DNA from: a virus
Virus record (IMG/VR): IMGVR_UViG_3300034175_000088
Location: 1-44,836 of that record
DNA: 44,836 nt
Strand: one strand, 5' to 3'
Part shown: one piece after another, positions 38,267-44,836 of the stretch
How positions within the stretch are numbered: the stretch's first letter is position 1
Layout of the letters: each line of letters opens with the position of its first letter
The notes under the pieces: generated by a model
Database searches by the model: none
What the model was told of the DNA's origin: nothing
Seen by the model: the letters and a program-made list of their open reading frames with translations, nothing else
Translations under genes and position numbers: made by a program

Positions 38267-38506
38267 ATGCGCCTGATCCTGTCTCTCGCCCTTGCGGCGA
38301 GCCTGTCCGCCTGCGCGACGTCCGCGCCTCTCGACCTCTGCAAGAGCGCCGAACTGCGCCGCACAGTCTACCTCACCGCGGTCACGGCGGCAGACGCCTT
38401 CATCGCGTCCGGCCGCGCGGTGCCGCGCGAGCTGCTGCTCGGCCGCCAGGCGGCGGTGACCGCGCTGGCGCTGCTCGACGCCCGCTGCCCCGCCCCGCGC
38501 GCCTGA
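38267..38506 (+). CDS. Small lipoprotein (possible outer spanin-type)
   Basis: A 79-aa protein. A signal sequence MRLILSLALAASLSAC ends in an LSAC lipobox, giving a mature lipoprotein of about 64 residues with Cys at 32 and 74. It follows the endolysin, a place where Rz1-like outer spanins occur. But it lacks the proline-rich character of Rz1 and no partner i-spanin is seen, so the spanin role is tentative. Confidence 0.6.
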   Translation: MRLILSLALAASLSACATSAPLDLCKSAELRRTVYLTAVTAADAFIASGRAVPRELLLGRQAAVTALALLDARCPAPRA

Positions 38507-38543
38507 CCCGCAACCCGACCCCGACAACCGAACGGAGGCCACC

Positions 38544-38927
38544 ATGGCAATCGACACCATCAGTATGAACTCGCCCGGCCTCGATCGCTCGCTGGCGTTC
38601 CGCGACTCCCGCCTACCCGGCACGCTTCAGAGCGGCACGGCGTACACGCCCGAGCTGGCGGACATCGAAAAGGTGATCCGGTTCACCGGTGCGGTCGCGG
38701 CTGTGCTGACGGTGCCGAGCGATGACGCGTTGAGCTTCCCGATCGGGACGGTGCTGACCGTCGCGCGCGACGGGGCGGGCGCGGTCACGATCGCTGCGGC
38801 TGCGGGGGTGACGATCAACCGTGACGCGGGCACCACGGCGGCCATCGCGACGCAGTACAGCCTCGTGAACCTGCGGAAGACGGCCGCGAACACCTGGTCG
38901 CTGTTCGGCGCGCTGGTGGCGGCATGA
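38544..38927 (+). CDS. Beta-rich tail-associated protein
   Basis: A 127-aa protein with ACGGAGG upstream. Its middle reads VIRFTGAVAAVLTVPSDDALSFPIGTVLTVARDGAGAVTIAAAAGVTINRDAG and similar beta-strand turns typical of phage fibre needle or capping domains (split here over two phrases). It is coupled by ATGA to the SGNH-type spike gene. Probably an adaptor for that protein. Confidence 0.65.
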   Translation: MAIDTISMNSPGLDRSLAFRDSRLPGTLQSGTAYTPELADIEKVIRFTGAVAAVLTVPSDDALSFPIGTVLTVARDGAGAVTIAAAAGVTINRDAGTTAAIATQYSLVNLRKTAANTWSLFGALVAA

Positions 38928-40987
38928 GGGGCGTAGTCCGAACCGTTCGGGTGGGCCGGGCTAAGCCTCGGCCCTTCGCGATCGGCGGCACTCCGACCCC
39001 GACACCCACTCCCTTGCCGTCGCCCTCGCTTTCCCTCTCGTCAGCATTGGTCCAGCCCGAAGGGAATAGCGGCACGACTGCGTTCATCTGGACGCTCACG
39101 CTCAACCGCGATGGCTCGACCGCCGCGTATCCGTTCAACTGGGCCGTGACTGGCAGCGGCGCGAGCCCGGCGGACGCGGCCGACTTCGGCGGCGCCTTGC
39201 CGAGCGGGTCGGGCACTTTCGCCGCCGGTGAAACGAGCAAGAGCATCACGGTCCTGGCGAGCGGCGACACGGCGGTAGAGCCGACCGACAGCTTCACCCT
39301 GACGGTGACCGCGGCGGGACTGAACACGATCACCTCGACCGGCACGATCAGCAATGACGATGTGGCCGCGCCGTCGCCTATCGCGTTCGGCACTCCAATC
39401 ATTACGATTGGCCCGTCTATCCAGAACGTCGTCAACGTTCTGTCGCCGCGTGTTCATATGTCAGCGGCGTCGCTCGGTCATCTATACCCGACGCCAGGCA
39501 CCAACCAAGCCACCGGCGCCGCGAGCGCGCTGACGACCGGCACCGGTAGTACTGACAACTACTACGAGCACCCGCTGCGCATCGACATGGTGATGAAGCA
39601 ACTCGGCGACCCGGCCGCTCGCGGCAAGGTCTTGGTTCAGTACGACCCTGGCCCCAACGACGTGTTCAGCGCGGCGAACGTGGCGAACCTTGTGGCGGCG
39701 ATGGATCGCTGGATCGCGCGCGTCACCGGGGCGGGGCACATGATTATGCTGTCGCCTGTGCTGGAGGCCAATTCGTTCGTTACGGACTCCGTGCGCCAAG
39801 CAGCGCGGCAGGCGTTCAACGACACGATGGCAACCCGCCATGCTCCGGGGTCAGGCATCTTCTACTGTGGCTCGCGTCTAGCAGCGACGAACGGCCGGAT
39901 GGTGGTGGGCGATCTGTCGTACGACGGGCTGCACCCAAACTGGAAGGGCGGACAGATCATCGGCGCGGCGGACTGGGGTGACCTCGCGCCGTTCGCGGGT
40001 GCAGGTTCGCTCTGGACTGATGCCGCATCCTACGTGGCTCCGTTTGGTCAGGCATCGAACAGCAAGGGCGCGTTTGGTGGCAACACGGGTGTCGCAGGAA
40101 CTGGTGCCTCGGGCGAAGTGGCGGCCGGGTGGGAGGTGTACGCCTCAAGCAACGGTCAGGCTGGCGGGACGACCACCGGCGTAACCGCGACCTGCTCCAA
40201 GGGAGCGCCGGTTCAGCGGACGATCAACGGCCAGACGATCACGCTAAACCAGCAGATTATCCGCCTTACCGGCACGGCGACGGCGGCAGGGCAAGCCGTC
40301 CTCATCGGCCAGATCGTGAAGGGCCTGAACGCCGCGCAATATTTCAACGCTGGCGAGTTCGGCCAAGCCGCGTTCCTTTACGACGTGTACGGAGCGACGC
40401 CCGGCACGGCACCAGTGGGCATTGGCGGTATGGGCATCCAGTACGGATTGCTCGGCTCCGCGTTTAACAAGATCATCAACGCCAGCGCGAACACGCCTGG
40501 AGCGGCAATGTCCTACGGCAGCCGCACGGTACCGGCGCAATCGTTGAAGCTGAACGGAGCGCAGAACCTAGAGATCGCGGCCTCGTGGGCGAGCGGCGCG
40601 GTCGTGGACACGACCATCGTGGTCTATCAGGCGGTCGCAATGCAGGTCGAGCAGATGGCCTATGCCGCCCCGTTCAACCTCTCGACTGCGTTCCCGAATG
40701 GCGCGAACCCACTGACCCGTCGCCCGGCGTTGACCGGCTCGGTCGCGGTCGGTGGAACGGGCATCCTGAACCCGCCTGCCATGTCGGGCGGCGGGGTAGG
40801 GCTGTATGGCAACAGCCACATTCGCCGTGCCGACAACTCGACCATCGCTACCTACGCGCCGACCGCTAATCCGTTCACGCGCGTGTGGCAGGCGGGAGAC
40901 GCAGGCGTTGTGCGGATGACGGCTGAGACAGCCAACAGCTTCGGCTCGCTGGTAGTGGACGACGGTCCGACGGTAACGGTCGCGTGA
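38924..40987 (+). CDS. Tail spike with Calx-beta and SGNH-hydrolase-like domains
   Basis: A 687-aa protein. A Thr/Pro linker (about 23-35) leads to a Calx-beta domain (about 40-148: SLSSALVQPEGNSGTTAF, GTISNDD). An SGNH-like domain follows (158-350). Block I may be IGPSIQ with Ser165 (GPS in place of GDS), block III is GPND at 243-246, and block V is DGLHPN with Asp334 and His337. The C-terminal 330 residues are beta-rich, with GLYGNSHIRRADNST near the end. It may deacetylate host surface glycan on binding (inference). Confidence 0.7.
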   Translation: MRGVVRTVRVGRAKPRPFAIGGTPTPTPTPLPSPSLSLSSALVQPEGNSGTTAFIWTLTLNRDGSTAAYPFNWAVTGSGASPADAADFGGALPSGSGTFAAGETSKSITVLASGDTAVEPTDSFTLTVTAAGLNTITSTGTISNDDVAAPSPIAFGTPIITIGPSIQNVVNVLSPRVHMSAASLGHLYPTPGTNQATGAASALTTGTGSTDNYYEHPLRIDMVMKQLGDPAARGKVLVQYDPGPNDVFSAANVANLVAAMDRWIARVTGAGHMIMLSPVLEANSFVTDSVRQAARQAFNDTMATRHAPGSGIFYCGSRLAATNGRMVVGDLSYDGLHPNWKGGQIIGAADWGDLAPFAGAGSLWTDAASYVAPFGQASNSKGAFGGNTGVAGTGASGEVAAGWEVYASSNGQAGGTTTGVTATCSKGAPVQRTINGQTITLNQQIIRLTGTATAAGQAVLIGQIVKGLNAAQYFNAGEFGQAAFLYDVYGATPGTAPVGIGGMGIQYGLLGSAFNKIINASANTPGAAMSYGSRTVPAQSLKLNGAQNLEIAASWASGAVVDTTIVVYQAVAMQVEQMAYAAPFNLSTAFPNGANPLTRRPALTGSVAVGGTGILNPPAMSGGGVGLYGNSHIRRADNSTIATYAPTANPFTRVWQAGDAGVVRMTAETANSFGSLVVDDGPTVTVA

Positions 40988-41214
40988 TGACCGATGTGGC
41001 CCGTCACATGCCGATTAGGGTAACCTCGCACGGCGGGCAGTATCCGCGCTCGCCCAAATCAGCCCGACGCTCCCGGCAAAGGCCGCACGCGCCTGGCGGC
41101 GTTTTGAACAATCGAATAAGCCTCACCAGCCAGCTCGTTTCGCGTGTCGTCATCAACATCATGGGACGGATCATGCCGAAACCGCGACGAGTTGCAAGAC
41201 AGAGCCGCGCGTGA
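40987..41214 (+). CDS. Short basic ORF between spike genes
   Basis: A 75-codon ORF whose ATG shares a base with the previous stop and whose TGA overlaps the next GTG. Its sequence is Arg/Ser/Pro-rich with codons unlike its neighbours and no visible fold. It may only be a coupling spacer or a remnant of a lost gene. Confidence 0.3.
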   Translation: MTDVARHMPIRVTSHGGQYPRSPKSARRSRQRPHAPGGVLNNRISLTSQLVSRVVINIMGRIMPKPRRVARQSRA

Positions 41215-42269
41215 CCGTCGCCCCCAACTTCCGCCAGTCCGTCCTCGACATCCGTGACGCGGGGATCATCTGCGACGGCGTGAAGCGCGGCCAGTCGGCC
41301 GAGATCGCCCGCGTGTTTGAGCTGGCGCGCAAGCACCGGCTCCGGCTGACCGGCGGCGGCGCGCTCTATCTGGAGCAGACCCTCCCGGCGTCCGGCGTCG
41401 AATGCGACTTCGACCTGATGCCGATCGTGACAGTGCCGTTCGACCTGCTGTCGCTGAACAAGGCCACCAAGCCTCACGCGCGCCCGGCCTGGTTCGCCCC
41501 GGGCAAGCCGGGCATCATCACCGAGGCGGTATCCGGCAAGGGCGGCAAGCCTTACGTGCTCGGCGTCGTCGTGGACGCCGGCCGCGGCCCGGCCGGCGGC
41601 GACCTGTACCGGCTGACCCAGCGGTTCGTGGTCCACGGCGACGGCGATGCCGCCTTCGGTTACATGCCGACGACGATGCGGGTGCGAGTTCTGAACGACA
41701 AGAGCCCCGGTACTCAGGTCGTGGTCGGCGGCGGCTATGGCTTCGCTGGCATCGGCATCGTCGGCGACACCGAGAGCGGCCGGTTCCGAACCGACGCCGT
41801 CGGCGACGCGGTCGCGGCCTGGGTCGCGTCGGACGCGCGCGGCTCGCCTGACGGGATCTCGCTCGACATCAACGAGCGCGGCTGCATGGCGTCCTACTGG
41901 GAGAGCAACAACTTCGAGGGGTCGCCGACCGTCAGGATCTCGAACCAGTCCCGCGCTACGCCGAAGGAGGCAGACTGGGCGCGCTACTTGGTCCGCACCG
42001 GCAAGGTGACGCACCTCGAAATGGTGAACACGCGCGGCGGCAGCGGCCTGGGCCTGTTCGCGGGCAAGGACGACGGCTCACCTATCGACACGCTACGCTG
42101 GGATGCCGACTACAAGGAGGGCGGCTCGGGCACACTCTGCGACATCCACGCGCGGGTCCTGCGCGGCCGCGTCGAGATCGCGCGGTGGAAGGGTGAGTGC
42201 GGAGCGCGGGTGCGCGCGGACGACCGGGCAAGGTTCTCCGGCGCGGTAGACGGCCGCAGCGCGCTCTAG
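41211..42269 (+). CDS. Tail spike/fibre protein, beta-helix type start
   Basis: A 352-aa protein from GTG 41211. DIRDAGIICDGVKRGQSAEIARVFELARKHRLRLTGGG resembles the opening of pectate-lyase-type beta-helix spikes (split phrase: DAGIICDG then a helix and GGGALYLE). Later parts have stacked strand turns (VHGDGDAAFGYMPTTM, NERGCMASYWESNNFEG). It is the last structural gene. Likely a receptor-binding spike; catalytic residues not assigned. Confidence 0.6.
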   Translation: MTVAPNFRQSVLDIRDAGIICDGVKRGQSAEIARVFELARKHRLRLTGGGALYLEQTLPASGVECDFDLMPIVTVPFDLLSLNKATKPHARPAWFAPGKPGIITEAVSGKGGKPYVLGVVVDAGRGPAGGDLYRLTQRFVVHGDGDAAFGYMPTTMRVRVLNDKSPGTQVVVGGGYGFAGIGIVGDTESGRFRTDAVGDAVAAWVASDARGSPDGISLDINERGCMASYWESNNFEGSPTVRISNQSRATPKEADWARYLVRTGKVTHLEMVNTRGGSGLGLFAGKDDGSPIDTLRWDADYKEGGSGTLCDIHARVLRGRVEIARWKGECGARVRADDRARFSGAVDGRSAL

Positions 42270-42272
42270 GTC

Positions 42273-42716
42273 CTACGCCAAGCGGTGAGGTTCGCCGGAG
42301 TCTCGTCGCCGTAGCACACCGAGCATCACCTCGACGTGCCCGCGGTACGCCTCCCTCCACATGCCCGCATCTTCCCACGGCCAATCGGGCGTGCTGGCCA
42401 GCCAGATCGAGGCGGCAATCTCGTCCACTTCGTCGCCGTTGCTGACGGGCCGCCACGGGTCGCGCGCGCCGAGTTCGCGCTCGTCCATGCGCCAGTGCTG
42501 CGCGAGCGCCAGCCGCACGTCCTCGGGCAGCACCTTGGGTGAGCGCCGCTCGATGAACTGGTGCAGATACGCCGGGTTGCGGCCGATCGCCTCCGAAAGC
42601 GAGGCCAGGCTTTCGCCGCGAATGGCGGCTGTCGCCGCGACTTTGGCGCGCACCTCCTCGGGCCCGAGCGGAGCGGGGGTGGCGTAACACGACTTCGGCG
42701 CTTTCGACTGTTTCAC
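42273..42716 (-). CDS. XRE-type HTH regulator without peptidase domain
   Basis: A 147-aa protein; GTG 42716 is used as start, while an ATG at 42764 would collide with the divergent gene. The HTH is at about 28-65 (AAIRGESLASLSEAIGRNPAYLHQFIERRSPKVLPEDV), the pattern of short CI-like repressors. The C-terminal part (DEIAASIWLASTPDWPWEDAGMWREAYRGHVEVML) is conserved in appearance but not an S24 domain. It would control the divergent pair or a host gene from the lysogen. Confidence 0.65.
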   Translation of the reverse strand: MKQSKAPKSCYATPAPLGPEEVRAKVAATAAIRGESLASLSEAIGRNPAYLHQFIERRSPKVLPEDVRLALAQHWRMDERELGARDPWRPVSNGDEVDEIAASIWLASTPDWPWEDAGMWREAYRGHVEVMLGVLRRRDSGEPHRLA

Positions 42717-42762
42717 GATCCGACTCGCTTGCAACTTTGTTCCGGTTACGTTCCATAGCGGC

Positions 42763-43038
42763 ATGAACCGGCAAGCGCGAATCACGGTCGACGTTGCCGT
42801 CCAGGTCCTGCGGCGGGCTATGTCCGAAAGCGGAGTAGCCAAGCAGGACACCGCGCCTGTCCGTCTCGCGCTGCGCGTCCTCTGGCATCACTGCCCGGAG
42901 CGATGGCCGCTGGTGACGTTCTGGGAAGCGTCGGGCCAGGCCAACGAGATCGGGCGGGCTCAGGGCACCACGGCCGCATTCAACGGGATCGTGCGGCAGC
43001 TGCGGCGAGCGGGCGCTTACTCCGACACGCCGCCCTGA
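42763..43038 (+). CDS. Small hypothetical protein, divergent from HTH regulator
   Basis: A 91-aa protein, basic and helical: ITVDVAVQVLRRAMSESG, PVRLALRVLWHHCPERWPLVTFWEASGQAN and GTTAAFNGIVRQLRRAGAY. A shared promoter zone with the regulator at 42717-42762 contains GTTCC repeated 11 bp apart (GTTCCGGTTACGTTCC). The pair looks like a regulator and its controlled moron. Not recognised. Confidence 0.6.
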   Translation: MNRQARITVDVAVQVLRRAMSESGVAKQDTAPVRLALRVLWHHCPERWPLVTFWEASGQANEIGRAQGTTAAFNGIVRQLRRAGAYSDTPP

Positions 43039-43110
43039 GCGCACGCGCTCCAAGCTAAAGTTTCGAACACGTCCGCAGGTGCGTCGCGCTAGTGCGCGTC
43101 AGCCGAGCGG

Positions 43111-43136
43111 GGCTGCCGTGGTCCAACACGGCAGCC
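43111..43136. other. Perfect stem-loop before the adenine methylase gene
   Basis: GGCTGCCGTG-gtccaa-CACGGCAGCC has a 10-bp perfect stem and 6-nt loop, with no T-run after it. It lies in the 180-bp gap 43039-43218, which holds no gene I can support. It may be a weak terminator or RNA-level control of the methylase. Confidence 0.5.
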
Positions 43137-43218
43137 GGCGCGGGGGCGCGCCACGACCGGTCGGCAACGCCGGCCATCCCGCACCCGCTTTCGCGGGCGT
43201 GGACCTTGTGAGCGTCAA

Positions 43219-44036
43219 ATGATTGAAGACTCGAAAACGACAGCGGTTCGACCCGTAAGCCCGGTCGCGCCTTATCTCGGCGGCAAGCGCAACCTCGCCC
43301 GCCGTCTCTGCGCCCTGATCGAGGCCATCCCCCACGACAACTATGTCGAGCCGTTCGTCGGCATGGGCGGAGTGTTCCTGCGCCGATCAACCCGGCCGCG
43401 CGCTGAGGTGATCAACGATCTATCCCGCGACGTGACGACGCTGTTCCGCATCCTCCAGCGCCACCATCAGGCGTTCATGGACATGCTGAAATGGCAGATG
43501 ACCAGCCGAGCGGAGTTCGAACGCCTGGTCGCGGTCGACCCGGACACGCTGACCGACCTGGAGCGAGCGGCGCGGTTCCTGTACCTTCAGCGCCTGTCGT
43601 TCGGGGGTAAGATCAGCGGCCGCAACTTCGGCGTCGACCGGCGAACGCCGGCGCGCTTCGACGTGACGAAGCTCGCGCCGATGCTGGAGGATCTGCACGA
43701 CCGGCTCGCTGGCGTGAAGATCGAGCGGCTGCCCTATGCCGACCTGATACGGCGGTACGACGCGCCTGGCACGCTGTTCTACCTCGATCCGCCCTATTGG
43801 GGCTGCGAGGAGGACTACGGTCGGGGCACGTTCGCGCGCGCTGACTTCGACCTGCTGGCCGAGCAGCTGGCGGGCATTCAGGGCCGGTTCGTGCTGTCGA
43901 TAACGACACGCCCGGCGCGCGGGAGGTGTTCGGCCGGTTCCGCTTCGACGAGGTGGAGACGACCTGGACCATCGCGACGGCCACCGTGGGCGCGGGCCAG
44001 CGGGTCGGCGAGCTGATCGTTACCGGGCCGGGGTGA
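43219..44036 (+). pseudogene. DNA adenine (N6) methyltransferase, D12 class, frameshifted near the C-terminus
   Basis: A Dam-like enzyme: APYLGGKRNLARRL (motif near 17), EPFVGMGGVFL (AdoMet motif I), EVINDLS, and YLDPPYWG (DPPY at about 190-193). All catalytic motifs are in frame. After RFVLSI (about residue 227, base 43901) the frame gives an Arg/Ser-rich tail ending at 44016. In the +1-restored frame the expected end appears: NDTPGAREVFGRFRF, then VETTWTIATATVGAGQRVGELIVTGPG to TGA 44034-44036. One missing base in TCGAT-AACGAC (expected TCGATNAACGAC) explains it. It is either a true inactivating lesion or a sequence error. Confidence 0.8.
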
Positions 44037-44080
44037 TCATCGGGCTTCCGATGGCGGCAAACGATGTTCCACTTCGACCG

Positions 44081-44098
44081 CACCGGACTGGCACCGGA
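44081..44098 (+). repeat. Candidate right integrase arm-type sites
   Basis: CACCGGACTGGCACCGGA matches 541-558 at 17 of 18 positions and contains two CACCGGA copies. It lies 27 bp inside the attR core. An inverted GCACCGG occurs again between it and the core (44114-44120, read as CCGGTGC on this strand). Confidence 0.45.
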
Positions 44099-44125
44099 AT
44101 AAGGATCCGAAAACCGGTGCTAAGT

Positions 44126-44176
44126 GATGGTCGGGAAGAGAGGATTCGAACCTCCGGCCCCTGCCTCCCGAAGGCA
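44126..44176. repeat. attR: attR core, 51-bp direct repeat
   Basis: Identical to 398-448. It spans from just past the tRNA CCA end through the T arm and the anticodon arm. Phage-supplied sequence therefore restores the 3' two thirds of the functional tRNA-Pro gene at this end, while the 5' part (44177-44204) is host DNA. Confidence 0.95.
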
Positions 44177-44204
44177 GTGCTCTACCAGGCTGAGCTACTC
44201 CCCG
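44128..44204 (-). tRNA. tRNA-Pro (anticodon CGG)
   Basis: A 77-nt gene with encoded CCA (44130-44128). Acceptor CGGGGAG pairs with CTTCCCG (one G-T). The D arm has AGCTCAGCCTGGTAGAGC. The anticodon stem CTGCC/GGCAG encloses TTCGGGA with anticodon CGG at positions 34-36. The T loop is GTTCGAATC. All arms fold, so it is functional despite serving as the attachment site. Confidence 0.95.
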
Positions 44205-44282
44205 ACGGAGTCCGCCGGCCGACGTACCGGCCAGTGTGCTTGGAGGCGCGTCCATAGCCAGCGCCTCTTCTCCACGCAAGCG

Positions 44283-44836
44283 TCAACCGCGCGCGCCGAG
44301 CAGCGCCTCCACGCTCACGAACTTCTCACGCGGCGATCCCGCTCGCGCCGCGGCGACCTCCGCCCCGTCGATCCGCTGCCAGTCGCGGAAGGTGACCACT
44401 TCCACGCCGCGTGCCGTCAGCAGCTCGTCCAGCCCCGCGCGCCCGCGCTTGCCGCTGTCGGGCATGGTGTCGGCGGCGATCCGGTCGATGATGGCGAAGC
44501 CGTCGGGGCGGTTGGTGCCGATAGTGCCCGTCGGCCCTCGCCTGGCCCAGCCGACCGCGTACAGCCCCGGCGCGACCCGCCCCTCGTCGTTCGCGAACCG
44601 CCCGAGCTTCGCGTCATAGGGAACGCCGTCGATCGGCGGCGTGCGATAGCCGATGCAACTGACCACCAAATCGGCGGGCACGGCGTAGGTCTCGCCCGTC
44701 ATCACCACTCCGCCGTCCGGGTCCAAGCGGGTCCGCTCCACGATCACGCGCTCGGCGCGGCCCTCGCCTTCGATCCGGATCGGCGCCGCGAAGAAGTCGA
44801 AGACCAGACGAACCGGCTTGCCGCCATTCCGGGCAG
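44283..44836 (-). CDS. Ferredoxin-NADP reductase FprA-like, C-terminal part (host)
   Basis: The gene runs off the window; about 184 C-terminal residues are visible. KPVRLVFDFFAAPIRIEGEG, then ADLVVSCIGYRTPPIDGVPYD, and LYAVGWARRGPTGTIGTNRPDGFAIIDRI are the marks of adrenodoxin-reductase/FprA flavoenzymes, where GTNRxD contacts the FAD/NADP. It transfers electrons between NADPH and ferredoxin. It is host DNA beyond attR. The open frame continues to base 44836. Confidence 0.88.
   Translation of the reverse strand, partial: ARNGGKPVRLVFDFFAAPIRIEGEGRAERVIVERTRLDPDGGVVMTGETYAVPADLVVSCIGYRTPPIDGVPYDAKLGRFANDEGRVAPGLYAVGWARRGPTGTIGTNRPDGFAIIDRIAADTMPDSGKRGRAGLDELLTARGVEVVTFRDWQRIDGAEVAAARAGSPREKFVSVEALLGARG

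Larger units (their letters stand above)
398..44176. mobile_element. Integrated siphovirus prophage, tRNA-Pro site
   Basis: The element is bounded by a 51-bp perfect direct repeat. Inside it run integrase, repressor/Cro, replication, terminase, HK97-type head, long non-contractile tail, and lysis genes in the usual lambdoid order. Host-type genes lie outside. Left of 9.94 kb all genes except the terminal GIY-YIG point left. Right of 11.2 kb nearly all point right. Exceptions are a moron at 27.6-28.0 kb and a second regulator at 42.3 kb. A 1455-aa tape measure predicts a tail of roughly 0.2 micrometre, using the usual 0.15 nm per residue (inference). Core modules look intact; one HNH gene and one methylase gene are broken. 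Confidence 0.97.

Noticed and set aside
41004-42014. 336-codon minus-strand frame under the last spike gene
   Set aside because: Shadow of the spike frame, which itself has a GTGA-coupled start and a beta-helix-like opening.
43151-43205. Short GC-rich dyads (for example CGACCGGTCG) as operators
   Set aside because: Short self-complementary words of this kind are common at this GC content, and none is repeated near another promoter.

Overview
The window is one complete-looking, lambda-type siphovirus prophage (about 43.7 kb, 398-44176) integrated into a proline tRNA gene of a high-GC alphaproteobacterium. Codon use, TTG/GTG starts, the flanking host genes and the phage gene families suggest a Sphingomonas-like host. 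This placement is from recognition only and was not tested by a search. Host DNA is seen at both edges: the C-terminus of a TetR-type regulator (1-392) and a partial FprA-type ferredoxin-NADP reductase (44283-44836). A 51-bp direct repeat (398-448 and 44126-44176) is the att core. It covers the 3' two thirds of tRNA-Pro(CGG), which is whole only at the right end.

Layout. (1) 541-2676: arm-type repeats, a GIY-YIG protein and the tyrosine integrase. (2) 2679-9936, all leftward: about 18 tightly overlapping early genes, including a Lar-like zinc protein, a PAPS-reductase-like protein, a C5 cytosine methyltransferase with a second long reading frame inside it, and a DUF968/HNH protein. (3) 9984-11446: the immunity region, with S24 repressor, HIRAN protein, Cro-like protein and two mirror-image lytic promoters sharing a five-member operator family TACA-N7-TGTW. 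(4) 11443-16427, rightward: small regulators, an HNH protein, a DUF1376 replication gene holding a likely iteron origin, and a NusG-like factor. (5) 16531-42269, rightward late genes: twin hairpins, a decayed HNH gene, TerS, TerL, HK97-type portal, ClpP-type protease and capsid, a homing HNH, connectors, tail tube, a lambda-like G/GT frameshift pair, a minus-strand moron, tape measure (1455 aa), collagen-like tail tip, membrane proteins, GH19 endolysin, lipoprotein, and tail spikes/fibres including an SGNH-type one. (6) 42273-44036: a second HTH regulator, a small divergent gene and a frameshifted DNA adenine methylase.

How it works together. The repressor would hold both PL and PR off. On induction, leftward transcription delivers modification/anti-restriction-type functions and, last, integrase. 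Rightward transcription delivers Cro, replication, then the NusG-like protein, which sits exactly where a late antiterminator would act, directly before two adjacent stem-loops and the packaging/structural genes. Two lesions (HNH beside the terminase, adenine methylase) may mean partial decay or may be dispensable. All core morphogenesis genes look intact. The most interesting points are the dual-frame methyltransferase, the NusG-like/twin-hairpin late switch, the symmetric operator array, and the iteron-like origin inside the replication gene.
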